DNA of 64,000 nucleotides from Massilibacillus massiliensis (GCF_900086705.1 NZ_LT575483.1:745166-809165), one strand, 5' to 3'. Numbered from the stretch's first letter, positions 46,188-57,495 are shown. The notes: generated by a model not told the origin, from the letters alone. Program-made: numbers and translations.

Positions 46188-47564
46188 TCACATCCCCGTA
46201 TTATCACTTGCCGCATGTATTTCCCGTGCTTCTCTGATGATCCTATTCCTGTTGATGATCGCCATACCGATTGCTACAATAGCCAGCAAACCGATTCCTG
46301 CAATACCGATATCATTGATATGCACAATCGCCCAGGTAAGAGGATTCGCACCATCGCAAATACTGGAAATAGCCATAGCCCCCTCCGGCATTTTGAATTT
46401 GGCATTGACCGCCGCCGTAGTCATCAGCGGTGAAAGATCGGTAGCGATCAAAAGTCCCGCTGCGATTGTGATAATTCCGGTAACTAAAGCTCTAAAGCCA
46501 TTTCCGTTCACCATTGGGATGATCAAAACAAACATGAACGGAATAACGGCAAGATCTGCAAATGGCAGAACTTTATTTCCCGGAAGCACAACTGCCATAA
46601 AAACCGTCAAAGGTACAAGAATCAAAGAAACTGCCAACGTGATCGGATGCCCTATCCCAATCGCCGAATCAAGCCCGATATAAATTTTGCCCCTGTCTTT
46701 AAAGCGTGTCTCAATAAATTCAGATGCAGCATCCGATATCGGCAGCAATCCTTCCATCAGCATTGCAGCCATTTTAGGAATGAGAACCAACACCCCGCCC
46801 AAAGTTATCCCGAGTGTCAGCACCGGACCGATCTCATACCCTGCAACGACGCCAATGATCAGCCCCAATACAGTGCCTACCAGGATAGGCTCGCCAAATA
46901 CACCAAATTTATTTTGTATTTTATTTAAATCAATATTAATATCTCTTACACCCGGAATCATGTCAATCACTTTATTGATGATCCACGCAACAGGTACATA
47001 TGCGCCGCTAAATCCATGCGGCAGAGAAATTCCCGCGAGCCCATTGGTTTTCTCCAGAGCAGGCGCTGTATAATCGGCAATCACCATAATGATGATCATA
47101 TTCAACACCGCCGCTATAATTCCAAGCATCTGGCTGTCTGTTAGTATCGCAACCAAAGCCCCGGTAAAAGCAAAATGCCAATAATCCCAGATATCAACAT
47201 CCACAGTTTGCGTTGTATTGGTAAACAACATCACAATATTAACCAGCAAGCATAAAGGAATAATAACGGTCCCAACAGTAGATGCAAATGCGATCGCTGC
47301 GGCTGCCGGCCAGCCTACATCAATCACTGACAAACTCAAACCATAACGTTCTACCATTTGCTGAGCTGCCGGCCCCAGGCTTGAACTCATAAGACCGATG
47401 ACAAGATTCAGCCCAATAAACCCGATGCCCACGGTCAGCCCTGCTCTGATTGCCTTTCCTACTCCCGTTTTTAACACAACTCCTAAAATAAAGATGATGA
47501 TTGGCATCATAACCGAAGGCCCCAAACCTTGTATAAATTTAAAAGCAGTCAATACTGTATCCAT
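46188..47564 (-). CDS. PTS galactitol-type EIIC permease
   Basis: A 458-residue membrane subunit of the Gat (SgcC/GatC) family, with about ten hydrophobic segments and conserved blocks GWPAAAAIAFASTVG, PHGFSGAYVPVAW, EPILVGTVLGLIIG and DSAIGIGHPITLA. It transports an alditol or sugar coupled to phosphorylation by the EIIB and EIIA proteins encoded just upstream. Start ATG 47564 has GAGGTGG close upstream; a GTG at 47573 would overlap this site. Substrate is uncertain: Gat-type EIIC members handle galactitol, pentitols and other compounds. Confidence 0.93.
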   Translation of the reverse strand: MDTVLTAFKFIQGLGPSVMMPIIIFILGVVLKTGVGKAIRAGLTVGIGFIGLNLVIGLMSSSLGPAAQQMVERYGLSLSVIDVGWPAAAAIAFASTVGTVIIPLCLLVNIVMLFTNTTQTVDVDIWDYWHFAFTGALVAILTDSQMLGIIAAVLNMIIIMVIADYTAPALEKTNGLAGISLPHGFSGAYVPVAWIINKVIDMIPGVRDINIDLNKIQNKFGVFGEPILVGTVLGLIIGVVAGYEIGPVLTLGITLGGVLVLIPKMAAMLMEGLLPISDAASEFIETRFKDRGKIYIGLDSAIGIGHPITLAVSLILVPLTVFMAVVLPGNKVLPFADLAVIPFMFVLIIPMVNGNGFRALVTGIITIAAGLLIATDLSPLMTTAAVNAKFKMPEGAMAISSICDGANPLTWAIVHINDIGIAGIGLLAIVAIGMAIINRNRIIREAREIHAASDNTGM

Positions 47565-47602
47565 ATTTTCCACCTCTCCAGCATATCGCTAAATTTATCC
47601 AG

Positions 47603-47884
47603 TTACTTTTCTAATTCCGCTAAAATCTGCTTAACAACATCATCGAGCCCTCTTCCTGTCAGGAAAGCAATTCCCATAATAAAAGGACATTTAACATCAG
47701 ATACCATCGTCGTTGCGATACATAAATCGCAGTTTGCCGATTTAGAAGGCACCTCTGCAATCTTACATTGAAATAATTCATATTTGCCTTTCCAGCCATG
47801 ATCATCTAAAATCTTTTTCAGTTTGTTTAACACTGCCGTCGATGTACAAACACCGGCTCCGCATGCTACGAGAATCTTTTTCAT
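47603..47884 (-). CDS. PTS galactitol-type EIIB
   Basis: A 93-residue phosphocarrier with the P-loop ILVACGAGVCTSTAVLNKL; Cys8 is the likely phosphorylation site. It takes phosphate from EIIA and gives it to the sugar bound by EIIC. A GGGGGCG lies near the ATG. It is 38 bases upstream of the EIIC start. Confidence 0.93.
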   Translation of the reverse strand: MKKILVACGAGVCTSTAVLNKLKKILDDHGWKGKYELFQCKIAEVPSKSANCDLCIATTMVSDVKCPFIMGIAFLTGRGLDDVVKQILAELEK

Positions 47885-47984
47885 TGATACGCCCCCTTAT
47901 TTTATCTTAAGTTTTATCCTGTACCGTAATCCCTTCTATACGTCTGCCACTACGATAACCCCAAATCAACAATGACACTTCCTG

Positions 47985-48467
47985 CTACTTGCTAAACAAC
48001 ATGTTAAATGTATGCAATAATGCAGTCTTAGATTTACTTGTAATCAAATTCCGTAATACGCCTTCACGCTGGAATTCTGTCATCAAGGTCTGTAAAAACT
48101 CCATATGACTGTGGGCCTCTTTGATTGCCAGCATAAATACAATTTCCACATTTACCTTTGTTCCCGGCATTCCCATGCCTTGAAAAATAATCGGATTGTT
48201 TAATACTGCTATACTGATTGCCGGTATATTGACATGCTGCGTATCGGTGTGAGGAATTGCTATACCTGCCTCATCAAATTGCAGTCCTGTACAAAAATTT
48301 CTTTCCCTTTCCAAAATAGCTGGAACAAAGCTATCCTTTACCACCCCCTTTGCATTTAAATTTTCTGCCATTTTTCTAATGACTTCCATATCATCATTTG
48401 CTGTAAAATTAATAAATATAAAATCTAAGTCTATATTCATATCTAAAATCTTATTGTCAGATTTCAC
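47985..48467 (-). CDS. PTS fructose/mannitol-type EIIA (Gat-like)
   Basis: A 160-residue EIIA of the PTS-EIIA type 2 family. The phosphorylated His is in AGIAIPHTDTQHV; family blocks ILERERNFCTGLQF and VEIVFMLAIKEAHSHMEFL are present. It receives phosphate from HPr. The regulator ends 17 bases upstream, so both are in one operon. GGAGG lies a few bases before the start. Confidence 0.93.
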   Translation of the reverse strand: MKSDNKILDMNIDLDFIFINFTANDDMEVIRKMAENLNAKGVVKDSFVPAILERERNFCTGLQFDEAGIAIPHTDTQHVNIPAISIAVLNNPIIFQGMGMPGTKVNVEIVFMLAIKEAHSHMEFLQTLMTEFQREGVLRNLITSKSKTALLHTFNMLFSK

Positions 48468-48484
48468 ATAAGTACCTCCTACTT

Positions 48485-50428
48485 TTATTTTTTTAATTCT
48501 GTAATCAATGTATCAAAAGAAGGTGATTTTAATAAAACCTCTCCACTGTTTCCCTCTATGAAATTATCGTATATTTTTTTAAATATATCTTCCCATGTAT
48601 GGTATAACCGCTGTGGTATCCCAAGTAGAAATACAATTTGCACCCTCTCTTTATCCCACACAATAGATTTTTTTAATATCGCCACACTAATCGCTGGTTT
48701 ATCCATATGATTTTCCAAAGAATGTGGTATCGCAATAAACTTGGAAAATTCCGTAGACGCCATACGTTCTCTGTCGAAAATTGATTGTTTCACACTTTCA
48801 TCCATATAACCGTTTTTTATCATCCCATTTGCCATTTTTTCTATGACTTCTTCGGAAGATTCCGCTTCTAATGCCGAGAAAAATAGATTTTCCTTAAAAA
48901 ATTCATTGCAGTTTACATCAATTTTCTCTGTACATACCTGATTGATTTCCTTCTCCACTCTTGTAAGGTCATATTCGGTCATAATAGGCTCTACACGAAT
49001 AATTTTTTCAGATTTGATCTGGTGTATCGGTACAGTTGTAAAGACAAAATCAGTCTGTCGTAGAATTCTCTCGTCGAGTTCATAACAGCTCATGACTTTT
49101 TTGATCTGTAATATAGCGCCAAATCTTCTTTGCAGTTTACTTTTGAGCAAGAGACCCGATGAAAGGCCTGTCCCACAAACAATCACAGCGGTCTTTCCCA
49201 TTTCACTGCTTAGCTTATTACGCTCTAAGGCCGCACCAAAATGAATAGCCAAATATCCAATTTCGTTTTCATTTGTTTTTACGTTTTCTTCTTTTTCGAT
49301 AACTTCTCCAGCAATCAATGCCATATCAAAAGCCAATGGATAATTTGTCTTAATTGACTTTAAAATATCATTTCTTATATTCATATTAAATCGAAGCCTG
49401 CTAATCGCAGCGATCAGATGTATTGTTATTCCAGAAATCAATTCATCATCATTGGACAAGTCAATCTCTGTATTATCATTTATTTTTTTTAATATTGAAC
49501 GAATTAAAATTTTCAGCTCATCACTATTTTTTGATGATTCTATAAATTTTTGACTCGCAATAAAATGCTGCGTTAAATAATATATCTCATTTTTGATATC
49601 CACGCCCAGCTGTTGATCAACGATGTCGAGAATTTCCCCTGCCGGAATAAAATAGCTTGATTGCTCCAGTCTCAAACATTCATTTGCAGTATACTCTACC
49701 GTATTCTTCTTGCCAGCTCTGCGCATCGTTATAATAATATGTACCAACAAATTTTTGAAAGCAATATCCGTCAAATGAATATTATGTTTTAAAATGACTT
49801 TCAGTAGAATATGCTTTATGGCTTCTATTTCTTGGCTCGGAAACAAATCATTGAAAAATTGATTCTTGGGTAGATTTAAAAGATCATCTCGATTAAAAAT
49901 ATATTCCGATATGCAATACCTGATCTGAGCTTCATCGCCGCTTATCTTTATACCATTTTTTCGATCCGTTGTAAGTTTTAAATTAAAACGCTCTACACTC
50001 TTTTTAATATCACCTAGATATTTCTTCAAAGTGGATAGACTGATGAATAATTCATCTGATAGATCCTCTTGCTTGACGACCTTATTATATAATGAATTCA
50101 GTAAAATTCTGGCAATAATGAAAGAAATACGATCATGATAATCAGACGGGACTACATTGATTCCTTTATAATCTTTTGCACTATGAATAGAATATAGCAA
50201 TGCCTCGTATGTCTCCTCATCATCTACTGCCAATGTATATCCATTTCTTGTTTCAGCAACAATATGAGCACCTTGCCCTCTCAGCAGCCATGCTACTTCT
50301 TTCATATCACTTCTAATTGTACGACTGCTCACGCCTATTAAATCCGCTAAATATTTTCCTGTAACACTTCCATTGTTATGATTTAATAATTTTAGAATCT
50401 GTAAAATTCTTTTATTTTGAATCACCAT
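48485..50428 (-). CDS. PRD-containing PTS-controlled transcription regulator (BglG/MtlR/LicR-type)
   Basis: A 647-residue multi-domain activator. It contains an N-terminal HTH (residues about 3-60: KRILQILKLLNHNNGSVTG then LADLIGVSSRTIRSDMKEV), two PTS regulation domains (about 165-390), a GatB-like EIIB domain (AVIVCGTGLSSGLLLKSKL) and a C-terminal EIIA domain with IAIPHSLENH. Such proteins sense sugar flux through phosphorylation by HPr and by cognate EII proteins and activate the operon. The ATG at 50428 has GGAGG 8 bases upstream; 50443 would include it. It is the first gene of the PTS operon, so autoregulation is likely. Confidence 0.94.
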   Translation of the reverse strand: MVIQNKRILQILKLLNHNNGSVTGKYLADLIGVSSRTIRSDMKEVAWLLRGQGAHIVAETRNGYTLAVDDEETYEALLYSIHSAKDYKGINVVPSDYHDRISFIIARILLNSLYNKVVKQEDLSDELFISLSTLKKYLGDIKKSVERFNLKLTTDRKNGIKISGDEAQIRYCISEYIFNRDDLLNLPKNQFFNDLFPSQEIEAIKHILLKVILKHNIHLTDIAFKNLLVHIIITMRRAGKKNTVEYTANECLRLEQSSYFIPAGEILDIVDQQLGVDIKNEIYYLTQHFIASQKFIESSKNSDELKILIRSILKKINDNTEIDLSNDDELISGITIHLIAAISRLRFNMNIRNDILKSIKTNYPLAFDMALIAGEVIEKEENVKTNENEIGYLAIHFGAALERNKLSSEMGKTAVIVCGTGLSSGLLLKSKLQRRFGAILQIKKVMSCYELDERILRQTDFVFTTVPIHQIKSEKIIRVEPIMTEYDLTRVEKEINQVCTEKIDVNCNEFFKENLFFSALEAESSEEVIEKMANGMIKNGYMDESVKQSIFDRERMASTEFSKFIAIPHSLENHMDKPAISVAILKKSIVWDKERVQIVFLLGIPQRLYHTWEDIFKKIYDNFIEGNSGEVLLKSPSFDTLITELKK

Positions 50429-50553
50429 ATTTACATCCTCCATCTGCTGTTATTATATAAACATTAGTCTGATAATTCCAGTTATCAAATTTCCGCATAT
50501 TTAGGAAATAAAAGATTCCGCTTAAAATTTATAATTACTTCATAAGGTGCCAA

Positions 50554-50601
50554 TTACAAAAGAGGTCAGCAGCTCTTTCCAGCCGCTGACCTCTTTTGTA
50601 A
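50554..50601 (+). terminator. Strong terminator-type hairpin with no obvious gene to end
   Basis: TTACAAAAGAGGTCAGC and GCTGACCTCTTTTGTAA (17 bp, perfect) are followed on the plus strand by TTTTTT. The only upstream gene is on the minus strand, so it may stop antisense transcription or be left over from a lost gene. The 170 bases that follow (50602-50772) hold nothing I can recognise. Confidence 0.7.
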
Positions 50602-50772
50602 TTTTTTCAGTATTTAGGCTCCCAGCGCTTCTTAAATAAAGTAAAAAACACCACGCCTTTCATTTAAGTTTCAAAATCCACGCCCGTTGACAAACATTCC
50701 TCAAAAGCAGCTTATGTACTCCATACAGCTACTCTCCTTTGCGTGAATATTATACGCAATCGTGCATACTGA

Positions 50773-50803
50773 TTTGTTTAAATTATATTATAATTTAAAC
50801 AAA
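50773..50803. promoter_or_regulatory. 31-bp perfect palindrome, candidate operator
   Basis: TTTGTTTAAATTATA and TATAATTTAAACAAA are separated by one base. It lies 33 bases upstream of a 27-codon ORF and probably overlaps its promoter (TATAAT included). Confidence 0.6.
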
Positions 50804-50835
50804 TTCAATATTTTACAAATTAGGAGGACGATTCT

Positions 50836-50919
50836 ATGGCATCATCACCAACAGTAGTTTGGGTAATGCAGCAAAAGCATGGTCAGGTATTTTGTGCTAT
50901 AATAGCTGAAGCACTTTAA
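50836..50919 (+). CDS. 27-residue small ORF, function unknown
   Basis: AGGAGG lies 8 bases before an ATG that opens 27 codons, beginning MASSPTVVWVMQQKHGQVF and ending AIIAEAL. I do not recognise it. The perfect ribosome site and the palindrome upstream argue for real translation; the frame continues for a further 18 codons after the stop, so it may instead be a decayed gene. It could act as a leader peptide for the MFS gene 100 bases downstream. Confidence 0.45.
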   Translation: MASSPTVVWVMQQKHGQVFCAIIAEAL

Positions 50920-50930
50920 TATGGCTTTCC

Positions 50931-50967
50931 ATTTGTAAATGTTTTTTTAAAGCAAATATTTACAAAT
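50931..50967. promoter_or_regulatory. ATTTGTAAAT inverted repeat before the MFS gene
   Basis: ATTTGTAAAT (50931-50940) and ATTTACAAAT (50958-50967) form a perfect 10-bp inverted repeat; a related TTTTACAAAT is at 50811-50820. Possible repressor sites for the exporter. Confidence 0.45.
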
Positions 50968-51020
50968 TCGATATAGTATTTTAGGTTATCGTTACGAATG
51001 AAAGGAAGTATCTTGTTTTT

Positions 51021-52187
51021 ATGTCAAAGGAAAAATTATGGACGATAGAATTTATTATGATGAGTTGCAGCAATTTTTTTCAATTCATATCACAATATAT
51101 TCTGGTAGCAGCATTGCCAATTTTTATTATGGATGAACTGAGCGGGGGAGAGCTTGAGGCCGGACTGGCAATGACTTTTTTTCAAATCGGGACAGTCTGC
51201 TGCAGGCCTTTCGCAGGCCGCTGGATCGATACAGTGAATAAACAAAAGCTGCTGCTTGTTACAACCGGGCTGTTTTTTTTAGTTATGGCAGGTTTCAGTT
51301 TTGCAAATTCTCTGCATGCAGTACTTTTATTGCGTTTGTTGCACGGGATATTATTTGCATTAGGTACAACCGCAGCATCTACGATGGCAGCTTTAATATT
51401 GCCCAATTCCTGTAAAGGTGAAGGTATCGGATATTTTGCTGTTTCAACAAACTTGGCAATGGTTGTAGGACCTCTTATCGGATTACTCATTATTCATCAA
51501 TGGGGAGCCTCTGCCTTATTTATTTTTTTAACAATCGTAGCTCTTTTTACAATAGGAGTTAGTAATTGCAAAAAGTTGGAATCTGCAATTACAGAACCTG
51601 CTTTAAGAGAAAAAAAGGGCTGGAACCTGCAGGATTTCGTAGAAAAAAAATCCTTACCGATGGCGTTTCTTGGTGGGTTGGTATTTTTTGCTTATGGAGG
51701 TATTTTGACGTTTATTCCGTTATATGCAAAAACCTTAGGACTTAGCACTGCTACAAGTTTATTTTTCATGGTATTTGCTTTAGTGATTGTCATCACACGC
51801 CCTTTTATTGGACGGATTTTTGATTATAAAGGTGCAGATTTTACAGTCTATCCAGGATTTTTATTTTTTATTGCCGGACTTGTTTTATTTAGTTCGGTTA
51901 CTACGTTAACCGGATTACTTTTTTCCGCAGCTGTTTTAGGGATCGGTTTCGGAGCTCTGAGCCCTGCTTTTCAGACCTTAGCGATTCAGAGTGCTCCTGC
52001 GGAACGAGCTGGTGTTGCAACAGCTACTTATTTCTGGTCTTTAGATATTAGTGTCGGCCTTGCGGCAATATTACTGAGCATGGTAGCAGAGCGGAATGGC
52101 TACGCTTTTATGTATGGTGTTGTGTGTGCAAATGTAATACTTGCAGCTGTAATTTGTTACAGCATATGGAGAAAATTCAGAAGATAA
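51021..52187 (+). CDS. Major facilitator superfamily exporter
   Basis: A 388-residue transporter with 12 membrane segments. The MFS motif A between helices 2 and 3 is GRWIDTVNKQKLL, repeated in the second half as GRIFDYKGAD. It resembles drug or metabolite exporters of the DHA1/YfmO kind. AAAGGAAG lies 12 bases upstream of the ATG, a long spacing. It is monocistronic, follows inverted repeats that look like operator sites and ends at a terminator. Substrate unknown. Confidence 0.9.
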   Translation: MSKEKLWTIEFIMMSCSNFFQFISQYILVAALPIFIMDELSGGELEAGLAMTFFQIGTVCCRPFAGRWIDTVNKQKLLLVTTGLFFLVMAGFSFANSLHAVLLLRLLHGILFALGTTAASTMAALILPNSCKGEGIGYFAVSTNLAMVVGPLIGLLIIHQWGASALFIFLTIVALFTIGVSNCKKLESAITEPALREKKGWNLQDFVEKKSLPMAFLGGLVFFAYGGILTFIPLYAKTLGLSTATSLFFMVFALVIVITRPFIGRIFDYKGADFTVYPGFLFFIAGLVLFSSVTTLTGLLFSAAVLGIGFGALSPAFQTLAIQSAPAERAGVATATYFWSLDISVGLAAILLSMVAERNGYAFMYGVVCANVILAAVICYSIWRKFRR

Positions 52188-52242
52188 TCATAGTAAAATA
52201 TGAGCTTCCATATGGTATGCCACCTCCAGATAGGACAGTGAA

Positions 52243-52288
52243 AAAGACCGTTATAACGCATTTATGCGTTTCAACGGTCTTTCTTTTT
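52243..52288 (+). terminator. Terminator of the MFS gene
   Basis: AAAGACCGTT and AACGGTCTTT with an inner ACGCAT/ATGCGT stem, followed by CTTTTTG. Confidence 0.85.
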
Positions 52289-52382
52289 GATTAAATTTGG
52301 AGGAATACAGACTTTTTCAGTGGCCTTGCTTTTCTTGGCATAATATTACCTAGATATGAAAAAGGCTTCTCTGTATCCGTTT

Positions 52383-53996
52383 TCATTTATGTTTCAATAT
52401 GCTATATAACAATCTACTGCATAAAATCAGCGCGCCAATATAGCCGAACACGCCCAGCAATGGAATGCCCATAATTTGAGGTGACATCTGTGTTGTAGCA
52501 ATAATACTTGAGCCAAGCAACAAGGCAGAGCTGATAATACAAACGATCAACTTATTAATCATCTTGTCGAACTGTTTAATTGGTTCTTCCGAGCCAGTTA
52601 AATCTAAATTTACCTTTGTCTGTCCCTTAATTGTCATTTTTAATATATCCGACAACTGCCCTGGAATATCAACTGTCTTTCGCGTAAATTTGTATAACAA
52701 TTTCTGTGTATGCTGCAATTGTTCTATCAAATCAAAATTACGTTTGAAATCCGATCTCATATGCTTTGACAATAATTCTACGAGATTTACCTCCGGGCAG
52801 CAGGATCTAAGAACGCCTTCAATCGTAATCGCACCACGCGCTAACATACTGATTCCCGGAGCAAAACTAATATTGTGACGTTTTGCGATTTCAAGCATTC
52901 TGCGAATGAGTTGTCCAATATCCAAACTGCCAAAATCCAGATTACTGTATTTATTCATGACATCGTCAATATCTGCATATAGCTTTGCATGATTAATTCT
53001 TCCATTTGGTATTCCAATAGAAAGTACAACATTTTTCATTTCATAGGCATCATTATTTACAATTGCAAGAACGGCCTTGCGAAACATCGTCTTATCCCGA
53101 TATGACAATTTACCAATCATGCCCAAATCAAGCCAAACAATATCTCCATTTCTTATCCATATGTTTCCAGGATGAGGATCTGCATGAAAATATCCATCAT
53201 CTACAATCTGTTTCACATAATTTTCACCCAGTTTTTTACCGATTTCAGTCATATCATAACCGAGCTCTACCAGCTCGTCCACTTTATCAATGGGGATGCC
53301 TTCTATATACTCCATTACAAGAATATGCGCTGTCGTTAGATTACGTTCGATGATCGGGCATGACACATACGCTACATCACGATTGAAGTTTGTAAATTCA
53401 TAGTTGTGGTTTGCCTCCATTAAAAAATCCATCTCTTGCTTGGCAACTGTCCACATTTCCTCAATAATCATATTAAAATCAAGAACACTACTCGTATCAC
53501 TGATAATTTTTAAAATTTGAGCAGCCCTGCGAAGCAATACAATGTCCTGCGCCATAATCTCGTAGATTCCGGGTCTTTGCACTTTAACGACTACTTTTTT
53601 ACCATTTAGCAAAACGGCCTCATGAACCTGCGCAATTGAAGCTGAGCCAAGTGAAACCGGTTCAATTTTTTCAAACACATCAGAAAGTGGCATATTATAC
53701 TCTGTCTCTACGACCTTGATAATCTGTTCAAAAGGCACAGGCGTGACTTCAGCACGTAATTTGATCAATTCATCACAGTACTCCTGTGGCATAATATCAG
53801 GCCGCATCGACATAATTTGTCCCAATTTCACAAATGTTGGCCCCAAATCTTCCAAAATTAAACGCAGTTTTTTAGGGGTCAACCCATGGACAATTTCGCG
53901 ATTATTTAAAACCGAAATAATTTCCTTTAATCGATCCGTAGATATATTTTGATTGTTTGCTTCTTTACTATATTTTAAAAAGCTACCCATCAACAT
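52383..53996 (-). CDS. ubiB: ABC1/AarF/UbiB-family atypical kinase
   Basis: A protein of about 537 residues with the ABC1 atypical-kinase fold: the KxGQ motif in GPTFVKLGQIMSMRPD, the Ala-rich nucleotide loop LGSASIAQVHEA, the catalytic DPHPGNIW and the metal Asp in VWLDLGMIG. Two membrane helices close the protein (about 480-535). UbiB/Coq8 supports isoprenoid quinone or lipid handling; here menaquinone is the likely quinone. Start 53996 has GGAG 9 bases upstream; the ATG at 54011 has no ribosome site but is possible. Confidence 0.92.
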   Translation of the reverse strand: MLMGSFLKYSKEANNQNISTDRLKEIISVLNNREIVHGLTPKKLRLILEDLGPTFVKLGQIMSMRPDIMPQEYCDELIKLRAEVTPVPFEQIIKVVETEYNMPLSDVFEKIEPVSLGSASIAQVHEAVLLNGKKVVVKVQRPGIYEIMAQDIVLLRRAAQILKIISDTSSVLDFNMIIEEMWTVAKQEMDFLMEANHNYEFTNFNRDVAYVSCPIIERNLTTAHILVMEYIEGIPIDKVDELVELGYDMTEIGKKLGENYVKQIVDDGYFHADPHPGNIWIRNGDIVWLDLGMIGKLSYRDKTMFRKAVLAIVNNDAYEMKNVVLSIGIPNGRINHAKLYADIDDVMNKYSNLDFGSLDIGQLIRRMLEIAKRHNISFAPGISMLARGAITIEGVLRSCCPEVNLVELLSKHMRSDFKRNFDLIEQLQHTQKLLYKFTRKTVDIPGQLSDILKMTIKGQTKVNLDLTGSEEPIKQFDKMINKLIVCIISSALLLGSSIIATTQMSPQIMGIPLLGVFGYIGALILCSRLLYSILKHK

Positions 53997-54078
53997 ACGC
54001 GTTTGCTCCATTCAAGAAAATTTACTACCGTGCATCATGTTATTAGTATACATCGAAATTGCTTTATAATGAAATGCT

Positions 54079-54112
54079 AAAAGACGAAATTCATAATGAA
54101 TTTCGTCTTTCT
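54079..54112. terminator. Hairpin between the ABC-F and UbiB genes
   Basis: AAAGACGAAATTCAT and ATGAATTTCGTCTTT form a perfect hairpin with T-rich sequence on either side. It lies behind the ABC-F gene on the minus strand. Confidence 0.75.
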
Positions 54113-54125
54113 TAATTTTTGAAAA

Positions 54126-55748
<1,623 letters not shown>

Positions 55749-55879
55749 TTAATTTATCAGTCCTTTAAAAAAATTTCTTTATATCGCAATATTTTATCAT
55801 ATTCTACGGGCTAAGTCTAATCAATACAATCCCACGAATCGCCTACTTCATTTATTTCTGCAGGAGCAAATAAACCGCC

Positions 55880-57352
55880 TTACTCTACAAGCAGTCTTTT
55901 TAAAATTTTTCCTGTCTGACTTTTCGGTAATACATCTACTACATGAAACTCCCGCGGAATTTTATACAACGCTAAATTTGCCTGCAAATACTCTTTTAAC
56001 GCTTTTTTTTGAAGACTCTTTCCTTCTTCCATAACAATAAACGCAGCCCCCGCCTGTCCGCGGAGTTTATCAGCTACACCAACGACCGCCGCTTCAATAA
56101 TCCCCGGATACATATATAGCACTTCCTCAATTTCCCGAGGATATATATTTTCCCCATTGCTGATGATCATATCTTTCAGACGATCTACAACAAAAATATA
56201 TCCGTCCTCATCTTGATAAGCCATATCTCCCGTATGAAGCCATCCATCGCTAAGAACTCGTTCTGATTCTTTTGGCAAATGAAAATACGCTTTCATTACA
56301 TTTTCTCCCTGTACAATCAATTCACCAACTTGTCCCATTGGCATTTTCTCTCCCTGCTCATTTACAATCGCAACGCGAACACCAGGCAAAGCTAACCCTA
56401 TTGAACCCCCTTTGACTTTTCCTGGACGGTTCACAGCAACAACAGGTGATGCTTCAGATAATCCATATCCTTCTAATAATTCAATTCCAAATTTAGTTGT
56501 AAAATCTTCAGCGATTTTCAACGGCAATGTTGTCCCGCCAACAACAATGAAACGAACCGTGGATAAATCATTTACATCTGCCAATCGTGTAAACAAACTG
56601 CAAATCGATGGCACCAAATAAAGAATACTAATACGTTCTGTCTTAATCACTTCTAGGGTTTCTTTCGGTGCAAAAGTTTCAATAATTGTAATGGTCGCTC
56701 CAGTTAATAAAGGATTTAATACCGCACAAGTCCAAGCAAAACAATGATACATTGGCAATACGCATAAAATATTATCGTGACTACAAATATTTAATGCCTC
56801 TTTAAACATCTTGGCATTGCTCGTCAAATTTCGATGAGACAACACCGCTCCTTTAGGATTACCAGTTGTACCCGAAGTATAAATGATGACACAAGTATCC
56901 TGATCCGTCATTGTTACACGCTGCAAGAATTCATCCGTGGCGGCGTCTTGCTCTTTGACAGCACAAACAATATCAGAGATTCTCAGAAGCGTTAAGTTTT
57001 TATTATACGCTTGATTTGCTAATGCTTGATTTAAATCAACACTTTGATTTGTAATAAAAAAATTCATCTCAGCATCTTTTACAATGTAAGCAATCTCACG
57101 TTCACTCAATTGAAAATTGATCGGTACCACGACAGCACCTAAACTCACAACCGCCATATAGCAATATATATACTCAACTGAATTTCTTGATAACAACCCA
57201 ACATTTTCTCCTGCACGAATTCCACAACGATAAAAATAACTTTGATATTTTTTTACCATAGATTCTAATTCACCATACGTAATTCGCTTTTCTCCATCAA
57301 TAACAGCAATTGTATCCTTCTCGCCCTGCTTGATAAGCTCTTGTACTAACAT
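55880..57352 (-). CDS. AMP-forming acyl-CoA ligase (fatty-acyl-CoA synthetase-like)
   Basis: A 490-residue adenylate-forming enzyme. The P-loop is IIYTSGTTGNPKGAVLSHR, the A5 motif is GYGLSEASPVV, the A7-A8 region is DGWLHTGDMAYQDEDGYIFV with the hinge DRLKDMIISNGENIYPREIE, and the catalytic Lys is in PKSQTGKILKRLL. It activates a carboxylic acid to its CoA thioester. The start ATG 57352 lies 9 bases after GGAGGAG; the GTG at 57370 would contain this site. Chain length of the substrate cannot be told. It stands alone. Confidence 0.93.
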   Translation of the reverse strand: MLVQELIKQGEKDTIAVIDGEKRITYGELESMVKKYQSYFYRCGIRAGENVGLLSRNSVEYIYCYMAVVSLGAVVVPINFQLSEREIAYIVKDAEMNFFITNQSVDLNQALANQAYNKNLTLLRISDIVCAVKEQDAATDEFLQRVTMTDQDTCVIIYTSGTTGNPKGAVLSHRNLTSNAKMFKEALNICSHDNILCVLPMYHCFAWTCAVLNPLLTGATITIIETFAPKETLEVIKTERISILYLVPSICSLFTRLADVNDLSTVRFIVVGGTTLPLKIAEDFTTKFGIELLEGYGLSEASPVVAVNRPGKVKGGSIGLALPGVRVAIVNEQGEKMPMGQVGELIVQGENVMKAYFHLPKESERVLSDGWLHTGDMAYQDEDGYIFVVDRLKDMIISNGENIYPREIEEVLYMYPGIIEAAVVGVADKLRGQAGAAFIVMEEGKSLQKKALKEYLQANLALYKIPREFHVVDVLPKSQTGKILKRLLVE

Positions 57353-57471
57353 AAACACTGACTCCTCCACTTATGAAATTCTATCAACGATAAAAAAGTA
57401 ATTCGCTACATAGGATTTCCCAATCATACATATCTAAAACACTTTCTCTTATGATCTTAATAAAAACAAAA

Positions 57472-57495
57472 ATTCATGACGAATGCGCCATGAAC
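57472..57495 (-). terminator. Terminator of the glucosaminidase gene
   Basis: On the minus strand GTTCATGGCG and CGTCATGAAT form a hairpin followed by TTTTGTTTTTATT. Confidence 0.75.

Noticed and set aside
46237-47073. Plus-strand ORFs opposite the PTS EIIC gene
   Set aside because: They are in antisense to a clear membrane transporter and read as hydrophobic-strand shadows.
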